Assembly: GCA_964351625.1 (NCBI GenBank)
Contig: CAYGOV010000006.1
Location: 1-64,000 of the forward strand
Source of the DNA: Marinoscillum sp964351625
GTDB lineage: Bacteria; Bacteroidota; Bacteroidia; Cytophagales; Cyclobacteriaceae
Direction: 5' to 3'
DNA length: 64,000 nt
Of this stretch, positions 1 through 8,372 are shown one piece after another (within the stretch, counting starts at the first letter, position 1; the number at the start of each line of letters is the position of its first letter). Both the position numbers and the translations under genes were made by a program. The notes below the pieces were generated by a model that worked only from the letters and a program-made list of their open reading frames with translations, made no database searches and had not been told where the DNA came from.

Positions 1-2
1 CT

Positions 3-1508
3 TGGAACAAAATACAGAGTGACTCTACAGACATCTGGGCAAAAGTCAATGCAGATTCTAGTAGTCTATACACCAAGATGAAAGCTGACTCGCTGTATCT
101 AGATGATCAGATAGCTGCGCTGATTTTGGATGATGACTCTACCTACTTCGAGACAAGAATAGAAGCGCAGGTGGATGAGGACTCTACGGCATTAGGAGTG
201 GAAATTGCAAACCTCCAAACATTAACTGGAGCTGCGGGAGCAACTAACCTTGGAAATTTCACAGGAGTAACCATCACTGATGGAAGCGCAACAGTAAAGA
301 GTGCTCTACAACAATTAGAAACAGCTGTTGAAGCAATAACAACTCCATCACTATCAGCAGTCTTAGGAGTCGGAGCAGATGCAGGAAACACGTCAATAAC
401 TGGTGTAAACAACCTAACCGCAACGTCCATCACATTGGGAGCAACAGCTATCACCTCATCTGCTACAGAAATTAATTATCTAGACATCACTACTCCTGGT
501 ACTGCACAAGCTACCAAAGCATTGGTGACAGATACCAATCTGGATATTAATCTTGGCGCTGGTGATTTGACAGCTACCAACCTCACAGGAACGTTGCAGA
601 CAGCAGCCCAAGCCAACATTACAAGTGTTGGCACATTGACGGGTGTCACAACAAGTGGTGACATCCTATTTGATAAGGCGACCAATGATTTGACATTGTC
701 GGTGACGGATCAGGGTACAGGAACTGCAACATTGACTGTTCCTGATTTAGGTGGTGTGAGTGGTAATGTGGTGGTATCTAATGCCACACAAACTTTAACT
801 AACAAAACATTAACCAGTCCAGCTATCAATAATGGAACAATAGAAGGAGGAACAATTGGTAATACAACACCAGCTACCATTGCTAAGGTTGACAATCTCC
901 AATTAGATGGAAATACGCTTTCATCAATCTCTGGCGCCACTAATATTGCAGGACTTACTGGAGTCTCTATAACTGCAATTAATTCTGGACCAATAGCTAT
1001 TGATGGAATCGGAGCAGTTTCTATTAACTCTAGTGCTGCAGCCATTAATATTGGAAATAATAATGTCGCTCAACCAATAAACATAGGAACAGGAACCGCA
1101 GCAAGACCTGTGACGATAGGTAACAACACTGCAAATTCAGGTACCACATTAAGAGGTAGTGCGAGCAGCACTTCCTCGACAACAGCCATAGTAGATGGTG
1201 GTTTAGCGCTCACGAATTTTGCAGCAACTGTTTCTACAACAGGTGGAGCAGCAGTTACAATTGCTAACAGGTCATTCATGACTATAAATGATACACATGC
1301 AGGACCAACAGTATTCTCTATTGGTAATGGCAATACACCAGGACAAATGCTTGTACTTATAATTGGAACATATACTGGCGGAATCACGCTTAATGACTCT
1401 GGGAATGTCAACATAGCAGGAGCTTGGACAGCAAATTCGACTGGTGATACAATAACATTAATATGGAATGGTACTACATGGTTTCAACTTCATAGAGCGG
1501 ATAACTAA
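3..1508 (+). CDS. Tail-fibre-like repetitive exported protein (5' end outside window)
   Basis: The frame is open to the left edge of the window, so the first ATG at 78 is probably internal and 501 residues of a longer protein are visible. The sequence is rich in Thr, Gly, Asn and Ala, with short beta-prone repeats such as TSVGTLTG, EINYLDITTPGT and TLTNKTLTSP. I know this style from phage and giant-virus tail-fibre proteins and from large Bacteroidota surface proteins. The last 90 residues form a separate compact module ending in a WNGTTWFQL stretch. No T9SS C-terminal sorting domain is visible. It is followed at 82 bp by a type-B sorted protein and then a PorP/SprF protein, so a surface adhesin or filament role is inferred. 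No function can be assigned from sequence alone. Confidence 0.75.
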   Translation, partial: WNKIQSDSTDIWAKVNADSSSLYTKMKADSLYLDDQIAALILDDDSTYFETRIEAQVDEDSTALGVEIANLQTLTGAAGATNLGNFTGVTITDGSATVKSALQQLETAVEAITTPSLSAVLGVGADAGNTSITGVNNLTATSITLGATAITSSATEINYLDITTPGTAQATKALVTDTNLDINLGAGDLTATNLTGTLQTAAQANITSVGTLTGVTTSGDILFDKATNDLTLSVTDQGTGTATLTVPDLGGVSGNVVVSNATQTLTNKTLTSPAINNGTIEGGTIGNTTPATIAKVDNLQLDGNTLSSISGATNIAGLTGVSITAINSGPIAIDGIGAVSINSSAAAINIGNNNVAQPINIGTGTAARPVTIGNNTANSGTTLRGSASSTSSTTAIVDGGLALTNFAATVSTTGGAAVTIANRSFMTINDTHAGPTVFSIGNGNTPGQMLVLIIGTYTGGITLNDSGNVNIAGAWTANSTGDTITLIWNGTTWFQLHRADN

Positions 1509-1590
1509 AATGAAAAAAGGATTTGAGATCAACATCAATGGATAATTAGAATGACAAAATCAAGGTTACATTAGGCTTTAAAGACGAATA

Positions 1591-2943
1591 ATGAGAAATA
1601 GACTATTCATTCTTCTCTTACTTTACGCTTTCTATGGAAAGTCGCAGGATCTCTATGTCCCTGCATCTGGCATCCTCACGATATCCAAAGGAGCCATACT
1701 AACCACAGGAGGTGGTTTAGAAAATGATGGAGATATAGAGCTAAATGGTGAGCTCATAACCTACGGTGATTTTAACAATAACAAGAGGCTCGATATAACG
1801 CCAGAGAGTCAGATGATATCATTGGGAAATGTCAATAACCTCGGGCTTTTGTTTAACAATGGCACTATCTCTCTTTATAGAGACTGGAGCAGTACGGGTA
1901 CTTATAATACTGAGACAGGCGATATGGTTTTTCTTGGTGGCGAGGATCAAACGATTTTTAATAGATACTTGCCCATTAGAAATCTCACCGTCAACAAAAT
2001 AGGTCAAGTGACATTACGAGGGGATTCCATTAAAGTAACTGAAACTCTAAACTTTGAAGATGGTGTGTTGACTGTAGATCCAGGCACTCAGTTTATAGTT
2101 GCAAGTCAAGCGGAAATTAATCAAGTTATGGGCTCTGAATCTTACTTTGATGGAGAAATACTGAGCAGAGGTTCTGGCTACAGGTTGTTTCCTGTTGGTG
2201 ATGGAGGATATTATGGCACACTCTCATTTCTTAATACCTCAGGGGCTGGCACCAATACTGAAGTAGGTGTGAGTTTGATTCACCGAAATTCAGAGCCCCC
2301 TAGACCTGCGGCAGACGTAATAGGTGTTTCAAGTGAGAATATATGGAAAGTCGAATTACGAAAAGGCCAGCTAGATGCCGCCCATCTGAGAATTGATTTC
2401 ATCGCAGAGGATCTAGAAAATTTCGTGATAGAAAATGACATTAGAAGGACCTTTGAATCACCTGTGATCGCCCAATCAGATTCTGGTGCAGCTGGCCCAT
2501 ATCATACTTTGGGTATAGAATCTTTAATAGATACTGACTCCATTAGTTATGGCAGCATAATAAGTAGAGATTCTGCCAAGTTTACCAATTTGGGTTCCAA
2601 ATATTTTGCCGTGGCAATAGCTCCACAGATAGATCCTAAAGGACAAATTTATTTTCCAAACGTATTCGCTCCAGAAGCTTCTGACCCTCTCAATCAATCT
2701 TACAGGGTTTTCGGAGAGCATATTGCCAATGAGCCTTTTCAAATTAAAATCTATAATCGGTTTAGCAAACTGGTCTACATGTCTGACAATTTCGAAGAAT
2801 CAACTCAAATAGGTTGGAATGGACGAAACCTCCAGGGTAAAGAAGAACCTACTGGTATATTCTATGTATTTGTCACATATGCCTTTGACTATAATTTAGA
2901 AGAATTGAAATCATTCAGCAGCTCAATCCTTTTGCAAAGATGA
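1591..2943 (+). CDS. Secreted protein with type-B T9SS C-terminal sorting domain
   Basis: A 450-residue protein. Residues 1-18 form a hydrophobic signal peptide ending near KSQD. Residues 20-340 are beta-rich with no recognised domain (repeated short Gly/Asn turns resembling a right-handed beta structure). Residues about 351-450 match the gliding-motility-associated C-terminal domain (CHU_C / type-B sorting domain): FPNVFAP near the start, IKIYNRF in the middle, GWNG and then PTGIFYVFVTY. Proteins with this domain cross the outer membrane by the type IX system and usually pair with a PorP/SprF partner. Exactly such a gene follows with a 4-base ATGA overlap. Substrate or ligand unknown. Confidence 0.85.
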   Translation: MRNRLFILLLLYAFYGKSQDLYVPASGILTISKGAILTTGGGLENDGDIELNGELITYGDFNNNKRLDITPESQMISLGNVNNLGLLFNNGTISLYRDWSSTGTYNTETGDMVFLGGEDQTIFNRYLPIRNLTVNKIGQVTLRGDSIKVTETLNFEDGVLTVDPGTQFIVASQAEINQVMGSESYFDGEILSRGSGYRLFPVGDGGYYGTLSFLNTSGAGTNTEVGVSLIHRNSEPPRPAADVIGVSSENIWKVELRKGQLDAAHLRIDFIAEDLENFVIENDIRRTFESPVIAQSDSGAAGPYHTLGIESLIDTDSISYGSIISRDSAKFTNLGSKYFAVAIAPQIDPKGQIYFPNVFAPEASDPLNQSYRVFGEHIANEPFQIKIYNRFSKLVYMSDNFEESTQIGWNGRNLQGKEEPTGIFYVFVTYAFDYNLEELKSFSSSILLQR

Positions 2944-3983
2944 AAAGAAAAATTACCGCTTTGATCATTGTGACTTTGAGCTTCTTTGGGCTATCCGGCC
3001 AAGAGCTGCAGTTTTCACAGTATTTTACTACTTCATTGTATCTTAATCCTGCCTTCGCTTCTATATATGTAGATCCTTCTGTCTCTATAAACTATCGCAA
3101 GCCGGCAGACAATGGTCTAGCATATAATGAAACGAATCAGATATCTGCAACAATGCCTTTATTGATAAATCAGTCTGATAATACTCCTCGAGCGGGTATG
3201 GGTATCATGGCATACTCCAACAAGTCTGGTTTTGAAGGAGTCTTTCAAATAACCGGCTTGCTTGCAAGCTATGCTCACAATATATCGTTAGGCTCCCTCA
3301 ACACGGAAGTGATAGCTATAGGGATTCAAGGTGGATATGAAAGCTACAAAGTGAGCTATAGTAAGCTCAAATGGGGCACCAATTATAATCCATACTACGG
3401 GTACGATGACAACTTACAGACTCCAGTTACCGAATTTGATCAGGAATCTATGCACCCGATTCTCAATGCTGGAATCATGTATTATTACAATAGAGAGCGT
3501 AATTTTACGATCTATAATTACAGCGCATTTTCAGGTTTTGCAGTCACCAACCTCAACCGTCCTGATAAAACATTTGTCAAAACCGGCAATGCAAAAGCTC
3601 CAATGCTGTTCAAATATCACGGTGGTATAGAATTTAAAATTAAGAAATTCAATTTCCTACCTAATATACTCGCACAGTATCAAAGAGGAAACTTGTCTTC
3701 TGATGCTGGTCTTTATATGTGGTATTCCTTAACGCAAAATAATTTTGGTTCAGGTCCAAGTATAAAACTAGTGGCCGGATCATGGTATAGACTAAGGGAT
3801 TCTTTCGTATTTCTGACAGGAATCAATTATAACTCCCTCAGCATTAAAGTAAGCTATGATCTCAACAGCAACCTCTTCTATGATAATGATATTGAGTATT
3901 CAAGGAATCATATTGAACTCTCTATCCAATATTCCATTTCTAAGGACAATCGAGTAAGAAAGATTTCAAACCCGCTTTTTTAG
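2940..3983 (+). CDS. PorP/SprF family type IX secretion membrane protein
   Basis: A 347-residue outer-membrane protein. Signal peptide residues 1-20, then the family opening QFSQYFTTSLYLNPAFA followed by alternating amphipathic strands typical of a beta-barrel. PorP/SprF proteins work with the T9SS and are thought to hold type-B CTD cargo at the surface. The start codon overlaps the stop of the CTD protein by four bases (ATGA), so the two are translationally coupled and this is very likely the dedicated partner of the upstream protein. It ends 12 bp before the convergent PorE-like gene. Confidence 0.9.
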   Translation: MKRKITALIIVTLSFFGLSGQELQFSQYFTTSLYLNPAFASIYVDPSVSINYRKPADNGLAYNETNQISATMPLLINQSDNTPRAGMGIMAYSNKSGFEGVFQITGLLASYAHNISLGSLNTEVIAIGIQGGYESYKVSYSKLKWGTNYNPYYGYDDNLQTPVTEFDQESMHPILNAGIMYYYNRERNFTIYNYSAFSGFAVTNLNRPDKTFVKTGNAKAPMLFKYHGGIEFKIKKFNFLPNILAQYQRGNLSSDAGLYMWYSLTQNNFGSGPSIKLVAGSWYRLRDSFVFLTGINYNSLSIKVSYDLNSNLFYDNDIEYSRNHIELSIQYSISKDNRVRKISNPLF

Positions 3984-3995
3984 CTACTCCCTCAT

Positions 3996-6900
3996 TCAAT
4001 TTCCTCTTATATAGATTTTTATTTCCTGCCCTGGGGTTAGTTCCAATCCAGTAAGATCATTCATCTCCATTATCAATTCTTCTGGGATATTATACTTGCT
4101 TGCTATCGTACTTACATTTTCTCCTTTCTTCACCTTATAGAGGTTATTAGAATTTGCCAAAGATTCATTGAGCTCTACCAGCATATCCAAATTTGGCCGA
4201 ACACCTTTCGGATTGGGTATTCTCAATGGGCTATAGGCATTTATGTCATTGGAGACCAAACCATTTACTTGCTGAATAGCGCTGATTTCTATTCCGAAAT
4301 TCTTCGCAATACTATACAAGGTGCCCTTTGGACGTATTAGATAAACTGGTAAAGGTTCAAAGTCCACTTCCTCATCGGACTTAAGACGAATCTCAATTCT
4401 TCTATTAAACTGACGTCCAAAGGCCGTATTGTTAGGCGCTACGGGATTGTTTTTGCCTAATGCCAACCATTCGATATCTTCTCCTTTTACGCCTAGGGCC
4501 TTGAGCATTTCTATGGTTTGGTTATTACGTTTCCTACTTAAGTCAAGGTTATAATCATTTGGCCCAATATTGTCAGTATATGATCTCAGCTCTATTTTGA
4601 TTTTACTTTTTTTATAAACTGCAGCTATTTCTCTGAGCGTAACCAATACTTCTGGTCTCAGACTAAATGCATCAAAATCAAAATAAATATTGGTCAACTT
4701 AGAGTTTGCATACTTTCCTTTGGAAGATCCCTGAACGTTAAGATCTTTTACAAAAAAGGTAGATTCTATGCCTTTATTGGGCTGCTCCTTACCAGACACT
4801 ACCTTATAATCTCCCTTCGGAACATCTGCAAAATCAAAGGCTCCGTTTGAGCTAGTAGTGGTCATTGCGACAACATTCCCTTCCTTATCCACTATTTTCA
4901 CGGGGAAGTTTCCAAGTGGTTGACCATCTTGATTATTATAAAGTGCACCACTCACGGAGATATACCTAAAGTTGTCATTATTGAATTTTGCTACATCGAA
5001 GTTCACTTTGGCAGATGGTGTATCATTCGATTCTACTCCGAAATGCTCACTAAGAATACGCTCATTCGCAAATCTAAAATCCTTAATATTATTAAGTGTT
5101 TCCTTATCAGCTGCGCTTAGATTTCTTCGATAGGTAGCATCAGCAGTAGATATCTTGAATTTGTTTCCTTCTTTTATCAATGTCTCTCTAGCCACAAGCC
5201 TGTTCCATTTACCTTTCAATGATGGAGCAAGATTTGAATAATATGAGAAAGCATCTTTAAGGTTGGCCTGTTCAGCCAAGGTCATTATTTCCCCTTCTTT
5301 CAGGTCTTGAGTAAGAAGCTTGATATACATCTTCTCCTCAACAGTAAGCATTTTAAAATAGTCATCATCTGCCTTCACTAGGGAAACATCTTTGTATGCT
5401 ATGTTCATATACTCCATAGCTAGAATTCGATCCATTCTCTTTTGATCGGTTGGCTCCTTATTTTCATAGAAACTAATATCAGCTGAAGACAATGATTCGA
5501 TTTTTTGTTCATTTTCCACAATTGGCTTTATAGTAGTCTGCACTACACTTTGGTTAGTAGCTTCGGTTGTATTTTCCGATACTGCGCCTTTGGTTTCATT
5601 AGCTGAGACCTGAGTGTTTTCATTTGCCAATTGAGTAGGTGTGCCACCTTGAGTTTCCTTTATGGTCGGTCCTTTAGGTGGAGCTGTAGTAACCGCAACT
5701 GATTCATTTTTGGATTTAGACACCCCAGTACCGCCCCCTGTGCCGTCCTGCTGGACAATAGCGGCCTGATCCCCTTTGGCCAATTCTTGTGCTGATGTAT
5801 TAACGGTAGATGCTGTGGGTTTATCTGGCTCAGAAGGTGATAAAAAGGCCGCCTCATTTGGCTTCCAAGTGGGTGCTGTTGCTGTCAAGAATCTTTTAAT
5901 CCTCACTTTATCTTCAACATCTAACATATTACTTTCACTATTCCTCTTGATGAACTGCTCCACATCAGCTGGATTAATAGTGCTTGCTGAAAGCCTCTGT
6001 CCTTTGTCCAAATTAGCTTCAGCATAATATAGATCTGCTATCAAAGTATTGCTAATGATCTTTGCCAATACCCTATTAAGTCTAGCTTGCTGATCTGAAT
6101 TATACAGTTTGTAAATAGCAACCAATTTAGGATCCAGATTGACATGCAGATTCTGAACATCAAACAAGATAAAAGAAGATGCAATAGCCCGCAGTGCTTC
6201 TAAATGTTCAGAACTAAGGTTTTGGTAGAATATTCTGTCGTCTTCTGATAAGCCATATTTTGGATCATTAGCAAGGTCTAATAATTTCTCTTTCACGGCA
6301 AGAAATATTTTCTGCCTCTTAGAGTCTTCCAACTCTTTTAGATAATAAGACTGGGTAGGATTGAGAGTAAGCTTTTCCAACCCAGTTTTTTCTTCAAAAT
6401 ACTTGTACGCCAGATTATCTACTTGATTTTGGTCACTCTTTGCCAAAGCCAAATAGGTCGTAGGTACAAATCGATATTCATTGGATTGCTTTATCCTCTT
6501 TGCAATAAGGTGATCGGCCCTTTCCCTATCCTCAGGTGATAGATTCTTATAAAATTCTTCTTCAGATTTATCCAGATGCACACTGAGTGCCAAGTCTTTT
6601 TCCTCTATATATCTCGTGATGAGATTATCCATATGACTTCTGTCTGTGCTCTTAAGTTCGCGGTAATAAAATTCATCTTCAATCCTTAGGGCCTGCAGAT
6701 CCTTTTCAGAAAGCTTTCTGACCCGTGCCAAAACGATCCTATTAATCCGATCTCGGTCATCCAAAGACAATCGCTTATATAAATTAGAGAGTTCATCAGT
6801 CAGGGCTAGTTCCACATCCATTTCCTTGGATGCTAGGAAATGTGAGATTATCTCGTTGATTTCCTGTTCTTGATCAGAGTCAAAATCATAATCATCTATA

Positions 6901-8273
6901 AAAAGTGAGTTGCGTCCAGCCACAGCTTCATCACTAGAAATTTCTGTGATTATCGCTTCTTCTGTTAATATGTCAAATTCATAAATATCTAGTTTGCCAA
7001 AACCACCATCTCTATTTGAAGACAGATAACCCTTATTACCTGCTATAAACATGAACACTTCATCCTTATAGGAATTGAATGGAGCTCCTGGGTTAAATAT
7101 TTCTGGGTCAAGAAAGGAAAGGCCTTTAGCCATATAGATATCAAATCCACCATAGCCTCTATGTCCATCTGAAGAGAAAAACAATGCGTTCTGATTCACA
7201 TCATAGAATGGTGAAACTTCAAAAAATGGAGTATTGATCTGTCCTCCAAGATTCTCTGGTTGGCTCCAGTTTTCGCCACCTGCATTCAGTGACATCCAAA
7301 TATCATATTCACCATATCCGCCGGGCCTATTCGATGCAAAAAAGAGCGTATCTCCATTTGGAGATACATTTGGATGGCGAGAATCAAATCCAGTCATATT
7401 GATTGATTCGCCCAGAGGTTTTGGTTCTGACCAAGTGCCGTCCTTGATGGAGACGTAGATATGACAGTAGTCCCCCAGCTTTTCATTGCAATTGGTATAA
7501 TAAAATTTGGTCCCAGCCCTGTTAAACGTACCTGATCCATCTCCCCATTTAGTATTGATCATTTTTTCTAGTCTATCTGGCCCTTCATATGCTGCCCAGT
7601 TATCCCCATCCCTTTTATATCTGAATATATCGGCAAATGATTCTCCAAAACGATAGTCGATTAAATTTCCACGCCCAGTAGATCGAGATGATGTAAGACA
7701 TAGATAGCCACCATCATCATATGTAAATGCCGCAAAGTCCATATACTCCGTATTGATCTGGTCACTACAAACTTGAAAATTGTGATCTGGTTTTGGGTTC
7801 GTAAGATCATTGAGTGCCATTAGACACCCCTCCTTTTCTATCTTGGCTTGCTTGTAATACTTTCGGTAAAACTTATCCTCCTGTTTGTCCAAACTGCGAA
7901 TATGGTTTGTGAACTTATCAAAAAGTTGCAGAGCCATATTAAAATCCCCATCGTGCTTGAGCATATCTCCATAATAGTATGAAGCTAACGGGAACCGATC
8001 ATCCCCCTTTTCGCTGACAATTTTATAATAGTGTAAAGCACTCTCATAATCAAAAATAAGCCTATAGCACTCTCCCAGTTGAAAAGTGGCACCCATATGA
8101 CCTGGTTCTTTATCCAACACCTCTTTATAGAAGCGCATGGCCTTTATATATTGAGAAGACTCAAAAAGTCGATCTCCCTCACTAAAAATTAGGGATTTGT
8201 TTAGGTCTTGAGTAATTGCGACACCCGAAAAAAAAGTGAACACGATAGAAAAAATGGCTAGTCGAGTTTTCAT
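3996..8273 (-). CDS. PorE-like giant protein: TPR, PD40 propeller, helical repeats, OmpA, two LysM
   Basis: 1425 residues. Signal peptide 1-21; TPR-like helices about 25-145; PD40 beta-propeller blades about 170-435 (for example SPNGDTLFFASNRPGGYG at 304-321); a helical section 485-745 and 930-1070 with about eleven degenerate copies of a [FY]Y-x2-L-x3-[DE]-[KR] motif, split by a Thr/Asn/Gln-rich linker at 800-925; a carboxypeptidase-regulatory-like beta domain about 1104-1177; an OmpA peptidoglycan-binding domain 1195-1298 with the expected D1234 and R1249; and two LysM domains at 1308-1353 and 1377-1423. TPR-PD40-CRD-OmpA order is that of T9SS component PorE; the repeat section and LysM tail are additions. 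It probably sits in the periplasm anchored on peptidoglycan. Whether it is the true PorE or a paralogue cannot be settled here. Confidence 0.8.
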   Translation of the reverse strand: MKTRLAIFSIVFTFFSGVAITQDLNKSLIFSEGDRLFESSQYIKAMRFYKEVLDKEPGHMGATFQLGECYRLIFDYESALHYYKIVSEKGDDRFPLASYYYGDMLKHDGDFNMALQLFDKFTNHIRSLDKQEDKFYRKYYKQAKIEKEGCLMALNDLTNPKPDHNFQVCSDQINTEYMDFAAFTYDDGGYLCLTSSRSTGRGNLIDYRFGESFADIFRYKRDGDNWAAYEGPDRLEKMINTKWGDGSGTFNRAGTKFYYTNCNEKLGDYCHIYVSIKDGTWSEPKPLGESINMTGFDSRHPNVSPNGDTLFFASNRPGGYGEYDIWMSLNAGGENWSQPENLGGQINTPFFEVSPFYDVNQNALFFSSDGHRGYGGFDIYMAKGLSFLDPEIFNPGAPFNSYKDEVFMFIAGNKGYLSSNRDGGFGKLDIYEFDILTEEAIITEISSDEAVAGRNSLFIDDYDFDSDQEQEINEIISHFLASKEMDVELALTDELSNLYKRLSLDDRDRINRIVLARVRKLSEKDLQALRIEDEFYYRELKSTDRSHMDNLITRYIEEKDLALSVHLDKSEEEFYKNLSPEDRERADHLIAKRIKQSNEYRFVPTTYLALAKSDQNQVDNLAYKYFEEKTGLEKLTLNPTQSYYLKELEDSKRQKIFLAVKEKLLDLANDPKYGLSEDDRIFYQNLSSEHLEALRAIASSFILFDVQNLHVNLDPKLVAIYKLYNSDQQARLNRVLAKIISNTLIADLYYAEANLDKGQRLSASTINPADVEQFIKRNSESNMLDVEDKVRIKRFLTATAPTWKPNEAAFLSPSEPDKPTASTVNTSAQELAKGDQAAIVQQDGTGGGTGVSKSKNESVAVTTAPPKGPTIKETQGGTPTQLANENTQVSANETKGAVSENTTEATNQSVVQTTIKPIVENEQKIESLSSADISFYENKEPTDQKRMDRILAMEYMNIAYKDVSLVKADDDYFKMLTVEEKMYIKLLTQDLKEGEIMTLAEQANLKDAFSYYSNLAPSLKGKWNRLVARETLIKEGNKFKISTADATYRRNLSAADKETLNNIKDFRFANERILSEHFGVESNDTPSAKVNFDVAKFNNDNFRYISVSGALYNNQDGQPLGNFPVKIVDKEGNVVAMTTTSSNGAFDFADVPKGDYKVVSGKEQPNKGIESTFFVKDLNVQGSSKGKYANSKLTNIYFDFDAFSLRPEVLVTLREIAAVYKKSKIKIELRSYTDNIGPNDYNLDLSRKRNNQTIEMLKALGVKGEDIEWLALGKNNPVAPNNTAFGRQFNRRIEIRLKSDEEVDFEPLPVYLIRPKGTLYSIAKNFGIEISAIQQVNGLVSNDINAYSPLRIPNPKGVRPNLDMLVELNESLANSNNLYKVKKGENVSTIASKYNIPEELIMEMNDLTGLELTPGQEIKIYIRGN

Positions 8274-8372
8274 ATTGGTTATTTTATTTCAACAATCTTT
8301 TGGCGATGAAAATACCAGGATACCTCATCATCATTCAAAAGCAACATTGAGTTTCACATACAACTCATATTT

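Noticed and set aside
143..454. Antisense ORFs across the repetitive first gene (also 476-685, 710-1045, 1070-1414)
   Set aside because: They are produced by the low-complexity Thr/Asn/Gly codon pattern of the real gene; the translations are Val/Ala/Pro-rich with no motif.
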